Assembly (NCBI RefSeq): GCF_002575655.3
Contig: NC_053039.3
Coordinates: forward strand, 47,183,290-47,247,289
DNA: 64,000 nt
Reading direction: 5' to 3'
Origin: Aegilops tauschii subsp. strangulata
Lineage: Eukaryota; Streptophyta; Magnoliopsida; Poales; Poaceae
In this document: positions 33,742-47,860 of the stretch, one piece after another
Position numbering within the stretch: position 1 is the first letter of the stretch
Layout of the letters: each line of letters starts with the position of its first letter
The notes under the pieces: generated by a model
Seen by the model: the letters and a program-made list of their open reading frames with translations, nothing else
Databases searched by the model: none
Told to the model about the DNA's origin: nothing
Made by a program: the position numbers and the translations under genes

Positions 33742-36676
33742 TCAGCCCCTAATCTGCTGCACCTGCATGATCCCAAGCCTGCTTCGTAGCTCACTGAACT
33801 GAGTCCTGCCCAGTGACTTGGTGAGAATATCAGCGATCTGATCACCTGTTCTCACATGCTCAACATCCACTCTGCCCAGCTCAACACACTCTCCAATATA
33901 GTGATACCTGATATCTATGTGTTTACTTCGCTCATGATGGACTGGGTTTTTGCTGAGCTCAATAGCTGACTTATTGTCGATCTTCAGCTTAACTTTCTGA
34001 ACTCCTTCGCCGAGCATCTCCGCAAGCAGTCTGCTCAACCACACAGCCTGTGTAGCTGCTGTTCCTCCTGCTATGTATTCTGCCTCACAAGATGACAGTG
34101 CCACAATCTTCTGTTTCTGAGATGTCCAAGTGATCACTCCCGATCCAAGGAAGAAAGCAACTCGAGTGGTGCTCTTGCGATCATTGAGATCACCAGCATG
34201 GTCACTGTCACTGTAACCTGTTAACACATCCTTCTCCCCTTTCCTGAAGAAACAACCGAAGCCAGGTGTACCTTTTATGTAGCGCAGAAGTTGCTTCACA
34301 GCAATCCAGTGTTCCTTCCCAGGTGATTCCATGAACCTGCTGAGAATCCCTACCGCATATGATATGTCAGGCCTGGTATTTACCAGATATCTCAGGCTCC
34401 CAATCAAGCTGCGATACTCTGTTGAGTCTACTGTTTGACCAGTGTTTTTCTTCAGTTTCAGACGGTTTTCCATCGGCGTGCTGCTCGAGTTGCAGTCGCT
34501 CATACCTGCATCCTCCAGAATCTTTGTCGCATAGCTTGACTGACACACCGTGATCCCATCATTCTCTTGCTTCACCTCAATTCCCAGGTAATAGCTGAGG
34601 AGACCCAGACCAGTCATCTGAAAAAGCTCTTGCATCTATTTCTTGAAGTGTTCAATAGCTTCTGTCTCTGTTCCAGTGATTATCAGATCATCCACATACA
34701 CTCCAACCAGCAAAAATCCATCTTTTTCCTCCCGCCTGTACAACGCATGATCGAGCTGGCAGCGCTTGAAACCAAGTGCATGAAGTGTGGTGTCCAGCTT
34801 TGCATTCCATGCGCGAGGGGCCTGACGAAGACCATACAGAGCTTTCTGAAGCTTGAGCACGCAGTGTGTGTTGTTGCTGTCGACAAAACCTGCGGGCTGG
34901 TGAACATACACCTCTTCCTGGAGATCTCCATTGAGAAACGCGGAGCGCACATCCATGTGATGTACACCCCAGCTCCGGTGAGCCGCCACGGCTAGCAGTA
35001 GCCGCACCGTCTCCAGACGAGCGACAGGTGCAAAGACCTCATCAAAATCCACTCCCTGCCGCTGTGCATATCCCTTCGCAACCAAACGGGCCTTGTGCTT
35101 TATGATCTTGCCGTCCGGATCACGCTTGACCTTGAAAACCCACTTCAGTCCAATGGCGCGGTGGCCGGCGGGCAGCATGGCCGGGACCCAGGTGTCGTTG
35201 GAGCGAATCGACTCCATCTCAGCCTCCATTGCGCTCCGCCAGCAGGTTCGTCAAGTGCCTCCTGGACAGACGCGGGCTCCTCTGCTGCTGAGAGACAGAG
35301 CCCGCTGTACTCCAGAGTGCTTGCCGGCGCGTGGTCGATGACGTATTCCATCGACTTGAAGCGGACGGGCACCCCCTCGCTGTCGAAATCCTCGCCGGTG
35401 GGCGGCGTCACCCACCCGTCATCTGAGTCGTAGAGAGTAGCTGGTGTGGACGGGCTTGAGCCCGCCGAGGCTGAAGTGTTTGACGCGCTCTGCGTGTCCG
35501 CAGCGGATCCACCACACGAGGGCGTCCGCGGCGTGCCTGGAGTAAACGGTAATCCTGGCGCAGCTGGTGTGGTCGGGGTGCTAGGAGGCGTCGCCGGGTC
35601 CGGCGATACGGAGTAGGTCGTGGTTGTGGGCACGCCCGCGTCGGAGTACACGACCGTGAACTCGTGGGCGCGCTCCGAGTCGCCACCGTCCTTGCTCCAG
35701 TCCCAGCGCCGGTCTTCTTCGAAGCGCACATCGCGCGTGATGTACAGGCGCTTGCCGATCGGGTCGTACACCCGATAGCCCTTGGTGCCCGCCTCGTAGC
35801 CCAGGAATATGCCCGGCCGTGATCTTTCCGCCAGCTTGGTCACGCCGGGGCCGACGAGCTTGACGTGCGCCACGCACCCGAAAGTGCGGAAGTAGTCGAC
35901 GGTCGGCTTCTTCTTGCGCCAGGCCTCATAGGGTGTCATGCCCTGCAGACTCCTTGTCGGCGAGCGGTTGAGGATGTGCACCGCCGTGCGCACCGCCTCG
36001 CCCCAGAACGTGCTCGGCACGCCCATGCTTTTCATTAGGCTGCGCGCCATCTCGACCACGGATTGGTTGCGGCGCTCGATGACTCCATTCTGTTGTGGAG
36101 AATACGGAGTTGTCGTGTTCCTTAGAATGCCGAGCTCCTCGCAGTACGCGGTGAACTCGTTCGAGTTGAACTCCCCGCCGCGGTCGGTGCGGAACGCTCT
36201 GAGCTTTGCGCCACACTGCGTCTCCGCGGCCGCCTTGATCTTTCTGAAGAATTTGGACGCCTCGTCCTTGCTCCTGAGTACTTCCAACCACATGTATCTA
36301 CTGTGATCATCAACGATGAGCAGAAAGTACTTGTTACCGGACGTGGTCGCCGGTGTGATGGGCCCGCAGAGATCGCCGTGGACAGGCTCGAGCCCCTGCT
36401 CCGCGCGGTCCGCTGACGCACGCGGGAACGACGTGCAGTGCATTTTCCCGACTGTGCAGCCCTCGCAGAACTGTTCGACATGCTAGATCGCCGGCATGCC
36501 TCGCACCATCCCCTTCGCGCCAAGATCGTGCAGCGCCCTGAAGTGGAGGTGGCCGAAACGTCCATGCCAGCGCCATGCTTTGTCGCCGCCGTGCGCCAGG
36601 AGGCACACGGGCGCAGCCAAGTTCAGAGCCACGGCGTAGAGCCGGTTGCTCGTCTGCTGCACCCGTGCCAAAAGCA
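33742..36676 (-). pseudogene. Integrase-RT-RNase H region of element C, three lesions
   Basis: Minus strand, continuing from the gag-protease part at 54025. It starts in the GAG-pre-integrase zinc module (WHGRFGHLHF ... CEGC), interrupted by TAG at 36483-36485. The integrase core follows with VHGDLCGP, FRTDRGGEF and NGVIERRNQ. A Pro/Thr-rich linker precedes a 1-nt deletion near 35245 that breaks the frame just before RT. RT shows KWVFKVKRDPDG and YVDD (34687-34698). A TAG at 34636-34638 interrupts the RT-RNase H join. RNase H has SSCEAEYIA and the frame stops at 33742. Restoring any single lesion would not rescue the frame. Confidence 0.9.
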
Positions 36677-36681
36677 CGCGC
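36677..36681 (+). repeat. Target-site duplication CGCGC, left copy (element D)
   Basis: CGCGC here and at 54025-54029 flank element D. Without D, the codons of C read through as DRQRVLLARVQQ. Confidence 0.94.
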
Positions 36682-38398
36682 TGTTGGGAATCGTAGCATA
36701 ATTTTAAATTTTTCCTACGCTCACCAAGATGCATCTATGGAGTCTACTAGCAATGAGGGGAAAGGAGTGCATCTACATACCCTTGTAGATCGCGAGCGGA
36801 AGCGTTCCAATGAACGTGGATGACGGAGTCGTACTCGCCGTGATCCAAATCACCGATGACCGAGTGCCGAACGGACGGCACCTCCGCGTTCAACACACGT
36901 ACGGTGCAGCGACGTCTCCTCCTTCTTGATCCAGCAAGGGGGAAGGAGAGGTTGATGGAGATCCAGCAGCACGACGGCGTGGTGGTGGATGTAGCGGGTC
37001 TCCGGCAGGGCTTCGCCGAGCTTCTGCGAGAGAGAGAGAGGTGTAGCAGGGAGGAGGGAGGCGCCCAAGGCTGTAGGTTGCTGCCCTCCCTCCCCCCCTT
37101 TATATAGGCCCCCTGGGGGGCGCCGGCCCTAGAGATGAGATCTCATGGGGGGCGGCGGCCAAAGGGGGGGAAGGGGTTGCCTTGCCCCCCAAGGCAAGGG
37201 GGAAGCCCCCCACCCTAGGGTTCCCAACCCTAGGCGCATGGGGGAGGCCCATGGGGGGGGCGCCCAGCCCACTAGGGGCTGGTTCCCTTCCACTTTCAGC
37301 CCATGGGGCCCTCCGGGATAGGTGGCCCCACCCGGTGGACCCCCGGGACCCTTCCGGTGGTCCCGGTACAATACCGGTAACCCCCGAAACTTTCCCGGTG
37401 GCCGAAACTTGACTTCCTATATATAATTCTTCACCTCCGGACCATTCCGGAACCTCTCGTGACGTCCGGTATCTCATCCGGGACTCCGAACAACTTTCGG
37501 GTTTCTGCATACACATATCTCTACAACCCTAGCGTCACCGAACCTTAAGTGTGTAGACCCTACGGGTTCGGGAGACATGCAGACATGACCGAGACGCCTC
37601 TCCGGTCAATAACCAACAGCGGGATCTGGATACCCATGTTGGTTCCCACATGTTCCACGATGATCTCATCGGATGAACCACGATGTCGAGGATTCAGTCA
37701 ATCCCGTATACAATTCCCTTTGTCAATCGGTATGTTACTTTCCCGAGATTCGATCATCGGTATCCCAATACCTTGTTCAATCTCGTTACCGGCAAATCTC
37801 TTTACTCGTACCGCAATGCATGATCCCGTGACTAACGCCTTAGTCACATTGAGCTCATTATGATGATGCATTACTGAGTGGGCCCAGAGATACCTCTCCG
37901 TCACATGGAGTGACAAATCCCAGTCTCGATCCGTGCCAACCCAACAGACACTTTCGGAGATACCCGTAGTGCACCTTTATAGTCACCCAGTTACGTTGTG
38001 ACGTTTGGCACACCCAAAGCACTCCTACGGTATCCGGGAGTTGCACGATCTCATGGTCTAAGGAAAAGATACTTGACATTGGAAAAGCTCTAGCAAACGA
38101 AACTACACGATCTTTTATGCTATGCTTAGGATTGGGTCTTGTCCATCACATCATTCTCCTAATGATGTGATCCCGTTATCAATGACATCCAATGTCCATA
38201 GTCAGGAAACCATGACTATCTGTTGATCAACGAGCTAGTCAACTAGAGGCTTACTAGGGACACGTTGTGGTCTATGTATTCACACATGTATTATGATTTC
38301 CGGACAATACAATTATAGCATGAATAATAGACAATTACCATGAACAAAGAAATATAATAATAACCATTTATTATTGCCTCTAGGGCATATTTCCAACA
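36682..38398 (-). repeat. 3' LTR of element D (1717 bp)
   Basis: Plus-strand ends are TGTTGGGAATCGTAGC and GGGCATATTTCCAACA. The polypurine tract GTCTCCCACTTG (minus: CAAGTGGGAGAC) follows at 38399. Confidence 0.95.
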
Positions 38399-38430
38399 GT
38401 CTCCCACTTGCACTAGAGTCAATAATCTAG

Positions 38431-41400
38431 TTACATTGTGATGAATCGAACACCCATTGTGTCCTGGTGTTGATCATGTTTTGCCCTAGGGAGAGGTTTA
38501 GTCAACGGATCTGCTACATTCAGGTCCGTGTGTACTTTACAAATATCTATGTCTCCATTTTGAACACTTTTACGAATGGAGTTGAAGCGACGCTTGATAT
38601 GTCTGGTCTTCCTGTGAAACCTGGGCTCCTTCGCAAGGGCAATGGCTCCAGTGTTGTCACAGAAGAGAGTCATCGGGCCCGACGCATTGCGAATCACCCC
38701 TAGGTCGGTAATGAACTCCTTCATCCAGACTGCTTCCTGTGCTGCCTCCGAGGCTGCCATGTACTCCGCTTCACATGTAGATCCCGCCACGACGCTTTGC
38801 TTGCAACTGCACCAGCTTACTGCTCCTCCATTCAAAATATACACGCATCCGGTTTGTGACTTCGAGTCATCCAGATCTGTGTCGAAGCTAGCGTCGACGT
38901 AACCCTTTACGACGAGCTCTTCGTCACCTCTATAAACGAGAAACATATCCTTAGTCCTTTTCAGGTACTTCAGGATATTCTTGACCGCTGTCCAGTGTTC
39001 CATGCCGGGATTACTTTGGTACCTTCCTACCAAACTTACAGCAAGGTTTACATCAGGTCTGGTACACAGCATGGCATACATAATAGACCCTATGGCCGAG
39101 GCATAGGGGATGACACTCATCTTTTCTATATCTTCTGCCGTGGTCGGGCATTGAGCCGTGCTCAATTGCACACCTTGCAATATAGGCAAGAACCCCTTCT
39201 TGGACTGATCCATACTGAACTTCTTCAATATCTTGTCAAGGTATGTACTCTGTGAAAGACCAATGAGGCGTCTTGATCTATCTCTATAGATCTTGATGCC
39301 TAATATATAAGCAGCTTCTCCAAGGTCCTTCATTGAAAAACACTTATTCAAATAGGCCTTAATACTTTCCAAGAATTCTATATCATTTCCCATCAATAAT
39401 ATGTCATCCACATATAATAAGAGAAATGCTACAGAGCTCCCACTCACTTTGTTGTAAACACAGGCTTCTCCATAAGTCTGTGTAAACCCAAACGCTTTGA
39501 TCATCTCATCAAAGCGAATGTTCCAACTCCGAGATGCTTGCACCAGCCCATAGATTGAGCGCTGGAGCTTGCATACTTTGTTAGCATTCTTAGGATCGAC
39601 AAAACCTTTCGGCTGCATCATATACAACTCTTCCTTAAGGAAGCCGTTAAGGAATGCCGTTTTGACGTCCATCTGCCATATCTCATAATCATAGTATGCG
39701 GCAATTGCTAACATGATTCGGACTGACTTCAGCTTCGCTGCGGGTGAGAAAGTCTCATCGTAGTCAACCCCTTGAACTTGTCGATAACCCTTAGCGACAA
39801 GTCGAGCCTTATAGATGGTCACATTACCATCCGCGTCTGTCTTCTTCTTAAAGATCCATTTGTTTTCTATGGCTCACCGCTCATCGGGCAAGTCAGTCAA
39901 AGTCCATACTTTGTTTTCATACATGGATTCTATCTCGGATTTCATGGCTTCTAGCCATTTGTCGGAATCCGGGCCCGCCATCGCTTCTTCATAGTTCGAA
40001 GGTTCACCATTGTCTAACAACATGATTTCCAGGACAGGGTTGCCGTACCACTCTGGTGCGGAACGTGTCCTTGTGGACCTACGAGGTTCAGTAGTAACTT
40101 GATCCGAAGCTTCATGATCATCATCATTAACTTCCTCCCCAGTTGGTGCAGGCACCGCAGGAACATCTTCCCGCGCTGCGCTACTTTCCGGTTCAGAAGG
40201 GGTGACTATCACCTCATCAAGTTCCACTTTCCTCCCACTCAATTCTTTCGAGAGAAACTCCTTCTCCAGAAAGGACCCGTTCTTGGCAACGAAGATCTTG
40301 CCTTCGGATCTGAGGTAGAAGGTATACCCAATAGTTTCCTTAGGGTATCCTATGAAGACGCATTTTTCCGATTTGGGTTCGAGCTTTTCAGGTTGAAGTT
40401 TCTTGACATAAGCATCGGATCCCCAAACTTTTAGAAACGACAGCTTAGGTTTCTTCCCAAACCATAATTCATACGGTGTCGTCTCAACGGATTTCGACGG
40501 AGCCCTATTTAAAGTGAATGCGGCAGTCTCTAAAGCATAGCCCCAAAATGAGAGCGGTAAATCGGTAAGAGACATCATAGATCGCACCATATCCAATAGA
40601 GTGCGATTACGACGTTCGGACACACCATTTCTCTGAGGTGTTCCAGGCGGTGTGAGTTGTGAAACTATTCCACATTTCCTTAAGTGTGTACCAAATTCGT
40701 GACTTAAATATTCTCCACCACGATCTGATCGTAAGAATTTTATTTTCCTGTCACGTTGATTCTCAACTTCACTCTGAAATTCCTTGAACTTTTCAAAGGT
40801 TTCAGACTTGTGTTTCATTAGGTAGACATACCCATATCTACTTAAATCATCAGTGAGAGTGAGAACATAACGATATCCTCCGCGAGCCTCAACACTCATT
40901 GGACCACACACATCGGTATGTATGATTTCCAATAAGTTGGTTGCTCGCTCCATTGTTCCGGAGAACGGAGTCTTGGTCATCTTACCCATGAGGCATGGTT
41001 CGCACGTGTCAAATGATTCGTAATCAAGAGACTCCAAAAGTCCATCTGCATGGAGCTTCTTCATGCGCTTGACACCAATGTGACCAAGGCGGCAGTGCCA
41101 CAAGTATGTGGGACTATCGTTATCAACTTTACATCTTTTGGTATTCACACTATGAACATGTGTAACATCACGTTCGAGATTCACCAAAAATAAACCATTG
41201 ACCAGCGGGGCATGACCATAAAACATATCTCTCAAATAAATAGAACAACCATTATTCTCGGATTTAAATGAGTAGCCATCTCGAATTAAACGAGATCCAG
41301 ATACAATGTTCATGCTCAAAGCTGGCACTAAATAACAATTATTGAGGTTTAAAACTAATCCCGTGGGTAGATGCAGAGGTAGCGTGCCGACGGCGATCAC

Positions 41401-42261
41401 ATCGACCTTGGAACCATTCCCGACGCGCATCGTCACCTCGTCCTTCGCCAGTCTCCGTTTATTCCGTAGTTCCTGTTTTGAGTTACAAATATCAGCAACC
41501 GCACCGGTATCAAATACCCAGGAGCTACTACAAGTACTGGTAAGGTACACATCAATTACATGTATATCACATATACCTTTGGTGTTGCCGGCCTTCTTCT
41601 TGTCCGCTAAGTATTTCGGGCAGTTCCGCTTCCAGTGACCACTTCCCTTGCAATAAAAGCACTCAGTTTCAGGCTTGGGTCCATTCTTCGACTTCTTCCC
41701 AGTAACTGGCTTACCGGGCGCGGCAACTGCCTTGCCGTCCTTCTTGAAGTTCTTCTTACCCTTGCCCTTCTTGAACTTAGTGGTTTTATTCACCATCAAC
41801 ACTTGATGTTCTTTTCTGATCTCCACCTCCGCTGATTTTAGCATTGAATATACCTCAGGGATGGTCTTTTCCATCCCCTGCATATTGAAGTTCATCACAA
41901 AGCTTTTGTAGCTTGGTGGAAGCGACTGGAGGATTCTGTCAATGACCGCGCCATCCGGGAGATTAACTCCCAGCTGAGTCAAGCGGTTGTGCAACCCAGA
42001 CATTCTGAGTATGTGCTCACTAACAGAACTGTTCTCCTCCATCTTACAGCTGAAGAACTTGTCGGAGACATCATATCTCTCGACCCGGGCATGAGCTTGG
42101 AAAACCATTTTCAGCTCCTCGAACATCTCATATGCTCCATGTTTCTCAAAACGCTTTTGGAGACCCGGTTCTAAGCTGTAAAGCATGCCGCACTAAACGA
42201 GGGAGTAATCATCAGCACGTGTCTGCCAAGCGTTCATAACGTCTTGGTTCTCTGGGATTGG
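38431..42261 (-). pseudogene. gag (main part)-pol of element D, two premature stops
   Basis: Minus-strand continuation of the gag begun at 50991. TAG at 42193-42195 replaces Gln in SLVQCGM. The frame is then open for 770 codons: Gag with knuckle CFYCKGSGHWKRNC, protease FDTGAVAD, and integrase with HTDVCGP, SDRGGEY and SERRNRTL, as far as TGA at 39874-39876 (Arg in A). RT (AFLNGFLKEELYM, YVDD at 39403-39414) and RNase H (CEAEYMAASEAAQEAVW) then run to the stop at 38431. The integrase region keeps the frame that A lost. Only two nonsense changes separate this copy from a full-length frame. Confidence 0.93.
42257..42261 (+). repeat. Target-site duplication ATTGG, left copy (element E)
   Basis: ATTGG here and at 50834-50838. 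Removing E joins the gag codons of D for EAPLGEAPIPENQD. Confidence 0.95.
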
Positions 42262-43982
42262 TGTAGGGAATCGTAGCATAATTTAAAATTTTCCTACGCT
42301 CACCAAGATGCATCTATGGAGTCTACTAGCAACGAGGGGAAAGGAGTGCATCTACATACCCTTGTAGATCGCGAGCGGAAGCGTTCCAATGAACGTGGAT
42401 GACGGAGTCGTACTCGCCGTGATCCAAATCACCGATGACCGAGTGCCGAACGTACGGCACCTCCGCGTTCAACACACGTACGGTGCAGTGACGTCTCCTC
42501 CTTCTTGATCCAGCAAGGGGGGAGGAGAGGTTGATGGAGATCCAACAGCACGACGACGTGGTGGTGGATGTAGCGGGTCTCCGGCAGGGCTTCGCAAGCT
42601 TCTGCGAGAGAGAGAGAGAGGTGTTGCAGGGGAGGAGGGAGGCGCCCAAGGCTTAGATCTTGCTGCCCTCCCTTCCCCCCCACTATATATAGGGCCAAGG
42701 GAGAGGGGGGGCGCAGCCTTGCCCCTTCCTCCAAGGAAGGGTGCGGCCAGGGGGAGTCCTTCCCCCCCAAGGCACCTCGGAGGTGCCTTCCCCCTTTAGG
42801 ACTCTCCCCTTTTTCTTATCTCTTGCGCATGGGCCTCTTGGGGCTGGTGCCCTTGGCCCATATAGGCCAAGGCGCACCCCTTACAGCCCATTTGCCCCCC
42901 GGGGCTGGTGGACCCCCTTGGTGGATCCCCGGACCCCTTTCGGCACTCCCGGTACAATACCGATAAAGCGCGAAACCTTTCCGGCGACCAAAATAAGACT
43001 TCCCATATATAAATCTTTACCTCCGGACCATTCTGGAACCTCTCGTGACGTCCGAGATCTCATCCGGGACTCCGAACAACTTTCGGGTTTCCGCATATAT
43101 ATATCTCTACAACCCTAGCGTCACCGGACCTTAAGTGTGTAGACCCTACGGGTTCGGGAGACATGCAGACATGACCGAGACGCCTCTCCGGTCAATAACC
43201 AACAGCGGGATCTGGATACCCATGTTGGCTCCCACATGTTCCATGATGATATCATCGGATGAACCACGGTGTCGAGGATTCAATCAATCCGTATGCAATT
43301 CCCTTTGTCAAACGGTATGTTACTTGCCCGAGATTCGATCGTCGGTATCCCAATACCTTGTTCAATCTCGTTACCGGCAAGTCTCTTTACTCGTACCGCA
43401 ATGCATGATCCCGTGACTAACGCCTTAGTCACATTGAGCTCATTATGATGATGCATTACCGAGTGGGCCCAGAGATACCTCTTCATTTACACGGAGTGAC
43501 AAATCCCAGTCTCGATCCGTGCCAACCCAACAGACACTTTCGGAGATACCCGTAATGCACCTTTATAGTCACCCAGTTACGTTGTGACGTTTGGCACACC
43601 CAAAGCACTCCTACGGTATCCGGGAGTTGCACGATCTCATGGTCTAAGGAAAAGATACTTGACATTGGAAAAGCTCTAGCAAACGAAACTACACGATCTT
43701 TTATGCTATGCTTAAGTTGGGTCTTGTCCATCACATCATTCTCCTAATGATGTGATCCCGTTATCAATGACATCCAATGTCCATAGTCAGGAACCATGAC
43801 TATCTGTTGATCAACGAGCTAGTCAACTAGAGGCTTACTAGGGACAGGTTGTTGTCTATGTATTCACACATGTATTACGATTTCCGGACAATACAATTAT
43901 AGCATGAATAATAGACAATTACCATGAACAAAGAAATATAATAATAACCATTTATTATTGCCTCTAGGGCATATTTCCAACA
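42262..43982 (-). repeat. 3' LTR of element E (1721 bp)
   Basis: Plus-strand ends TGTAGGGAATCGTAGC and CATATTTCCAACA; polypurine tract GTCTCCCACTTG follows. The segment around 42690-42960 differs clearly from the LTRs of D, marking a separate LTR subtype. Confidence 0.95.
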
Positions 43983-46900
43983 GTCTCCCACTTGCACTAG
44001 AGTCAATAATCTAGTTCACATCACCATGTGATTAACACTCACTGGTCACATCACCATGTGACCAACATCTAAAGAGTTTACTAGAGTCATCAATCTAGTT
44101 CACATCATTATGTGATTATCACTCAATGTGTTCTGGTCTGGTCATGTTATGCTTGTGAGAGAGGTTATTAGTCAACGGGTCTGAACCTTTCAGAACCGTG
44201 TGCTTTACGAATATCTATGTCATCTTGTGGATGCTACCACGCGCTATTTGGAGCCATTTCAAATAATTGCTCTACTATACGAATCCGGTTTACTACTCAG
44301 AGTTATCCGGATTAGTGTCAAAGTTCGCATCGACGTAACCCTTTACGACGAACTCCTTTCCACCTCCATAATCGAGAAAATTCCTTAATCCACTAGGTAC
44401 TAAGGATAAGTTCGACCGCTGTCATGAGATCCTTTCCGGATCACCATTGTACCCCCTTGACCAACTCATGGCAAGGCACACTACATGTGCGGTACACAGC
44501 ATAGCATACTATAGAGCCTACGTCTAAAGCATAGGGGACGACCTTCGTCCTTTCTCTATCTTCTGCTGTAGTCAGGTCTTGAGTCTCACTCAATACTCAC
44601 ACCTTGTAACACAGCCAAGAACTCCTTCTTTGCTGATCTATTTTGAACTCTTTCAAAATCATGTCAAGGTGTGCTGTCTTTTGAAAGTATCATCAGGCGT
44701 CTTGATCTATCTCTATGGATATTGATGCCCAATATGTAAGCAGCTTTATCCAGGTCTTCCTTTGAAAAACTCCTTTCAAACAACCCTTTATGCTTTCCAG
44801 AAATTTTACATCATTTCGGATCAACAATATGTCATTCACATATACTTATCAGAAATGTTGTAGCGCTCCCACTCACTTTATTGTAAATACAAGTTTCTAA
44901 CAAACTTTGTATAAACCCAAAAACTTTGATCACCCCATCAAAGCGTATATTCTGACTCCGAGATGCTTGCTCTAATCCATGGAAGGATCGCTGGAGCTAG
45001 CATACCTTTTAGCATCCTTAGGATCGACAAAACCTTTCTGATTGTATCACATACAACCTTTCCTTACGAAAACTGGTAAGGAAACTTGTTTTGACATCCA
45101 TCTGCCAGATTTCATAAATGTAGCTAATGCTAACATGATTCCGACGGACCTAAGCATCGCTACGGATGAGAAAAACTCATCGTAGTCAACTCCTTGAACT
45201 TGTGAAAATACTCTTTGCCACAAGTCGAGCTTCATAGAAGGTAACATTACCGTCCATGTCCGTCTTCTTCTTAAAGATCCATTTATCTCAATGGCTTGCC
45301 GATCATCGGGCAAGTTCACCAAAGTCCATGCTTTGTTCTGATACATGGATTCTATCTCGGATTTCATGGCCTCGAGCCATTCGTCGGAATATGGGCCCAC
45401 CACCGCTTCTCCATAGCTCGTAGGTTCATTGTTGTCTAGCAACATGACTTCCAAGACAGGATCACGCATTACTCTGAAGTAGTGCGCATCCTCGTCGTCC
45501 TACGAGGTTTGGTAGTGACTTGATCCGAAGTTTCATGATCACTATCATAAGCTTCCACTTCAATTGGTGTAGGTGCCACAGGAACAACTTCCTGTGCCCT
45601 GCTACACACTAGTTGAAGCGACGGTTCAATAACCTTATCAAGTCTCCACCATCCTCCCACTCAATTCTTTCGAGAGAAACTTTTCCTCGAGAAAGGACTC
45701 GTTTCTAGAAGCAATTACTTTTGCTTCCAGATCTGAAATAGGAGGTATACCCAACTGTTTTTGGGTATTCTATGAAGATGCATTTATCCGCTTTGGGTTC
45801 GAGCTTATCACCTGAAACTTTTTCACATAAGCATCGCAGCCCCAAACTTTTAAGAAACGACAACTTAGGTTTCTATAAACGGTGTCGTCTCAACGGAATT
45901 GCGTGGTGCCCCTTTTAAAGTGAATGCGGTTGTCTCTAATGCCTAACCCATAAACGATAGTGGTAATTTGATAAGAAACATCATGGTATGCACCATATCC
46001 AATAGGGTGCAGTTATGATGTTCGGACACACCATCACACTATGGTGTTCCAGGCGGTATTAATTGTGAAACACTTTCCACAATGTCTCAATTGTGTGCCA
46101 AACTCGTAACTCAGATACTCATCTCTATGATCATATCACAGACATTTTATCCTCTTGTCACGATGATCTTCAACTTCACTCTGAAATTACTTGAACATTT
46201 CAATAATTCAGACTTGTGTTTCATCAAGTAAATACACTCAGCATCTACTCAAATCATCTGTGAAGTAAGAACACAACGATATCCACTGCATGCCTCAGCA
46301 CTCATTGGACTGCATACATCAAAATGTATTACTTCCAATAAGTTGCTCTCTTGTTCCATCTTACTGAAAACGAGGCCTTTCAGTCATCTTGCCCATGTGG
46401 TATGATTTGCATGTCTCAAGTGATTCAAAATCAAGTGAGTCCAAACGATCCATCTGCATGGAGTTTCTTCATGCATATATACCAATAGACATGGTTCGCA
46501 TGTCTCAATCTTTTCAAAAACGACTGAGTCCAAAGATCCATCTACATGGAGCTTCTTCATGCGTTCTATACCAATATGACTCAAATTGCAGTGCCACAAG
46601 TATGTGGTACTATCATTACTATTTTATATCTTTTGGCACGAACATGTGTATCAATACGATCGAGATTCATTTTAGGTGCAAGACCATTGAAGGTATTATT
46701 CAAATAAACAGAGTAACCATTATTCTCCTTAAATGAATAACCATTTTGCGGTAAACATAATCCAATCATGTTCAACGCAAACACCAAATCTCGATGGTAG
46801 AGGGAGCATGCGATGCTTGATCACATCAACCTTGGAAACACTTCCAACACATATCGTCATCTCACCTTTAGCTAGTCTCCATTTATTCCGCAGCTTTTAT

Positions 46901-47860
46901 TTCGAGTTACTAACACTTAGCAACCGAGCCAGTATCTAATACCCTGGTGCTGCTAGGAGTACTAGTAAAGTACACATTCATATAACGTATATCCAATATA
47001 CTTCTGTCGACCTTGCCTGCCTTCTCATCTACCAAGTATCTAGGGTAGTACTGCTTTAGTGACCGTTCCTCTCATTACAGAAGCACTTAGTCTCGGGTTT
47101 GGGTTCAACCTTGGGATTCTTCACTAGAGCAGCAAACGACTTGCTATTTCATGAAGTATCCCTTTTTCCCTTGCCCTTCTTAAACTAGTGGTTTTACTAA
47201 CCATCAACAATTGATGCTCCTTCTTGATTTCTACTCTCGCGGTGTCAAACATCGCGGATAGCTCAAGGATCATCATAATTGTCCTTGATATGTTATAGTT
47301 CATCACGAAGCTCTACTAGCTTGGTGGCAGTGACTATGGAGAACTATCACTATCTCATCTGGGAGATTAACTCCCACTCGATTCAAGCGATTGTGGCACT
47401 CAGGCAATCTGAGCACGCGCTCAACGATTGAGCTTTTCTCCCTTAGTTTACAGGCTTAAGAAACTTGTCAGAGGTCTCATACCTCTTGACGTGGGCACTA
47501 GTCTGAAATCCCAATTTCAGTATTCGGAACATCTCTCATGTTCTGGGACGTTTCAAAAACTCTTTGGTGCCACAATTCTAAACCGCACTGAACTATCACG
47601 TAGTCATGAAAACGTGTATGTCAGATGTTTCGTAACATCTACAGACGACACTGAGGTTCAGCACACCGAGCGGTGCATTAAGGACATAAGCCTTCTGTGC
47701 AGTAATGAGGACAATCCTCAGTTTACGGACCCAGTCCGCATAATTGCTACTACCAACTTTCAACTAAATTTTCTCTAGGAACATATCTTAACCAGTAGAA
47801 CTAAAGCGCAAGCTATGACATAATTTGCAAATACCTTTTTTTTGACTATGTTCATGATAA
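43983..47860 (-). pseudogene. Decayed gag-pol of element E
   Basis: On the minus strand, fragments are recognisable in order but in shifting frames: gag near 47120-47850, GAG-pre-integrase with HCNLSHIGIERMKKL near 46400-46600, the linker with DPVLEVMLLDNNEP near 45400, and RT and RNase H fragments to about 44200. Stops occur every few dozen codons. No product is possible. Near the polypurine tract it has TCACATCACCATGTGA repeats (44013-44120) like those of B. Confidence 0.88.
46409..46580 (-). repeat. 89 bp internal duplication in the pol remnant of E
   Basis: GCATGTCTCAA followed by GAGTCCAAA(C)GATCCATCT(G/A)CATGGAG and TTCTTCATGC occurs at 46409 and 46498. The copies are diverged, so this is an old duplication within the gag-pre-integrase coding region. 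Confidence 0.75.
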
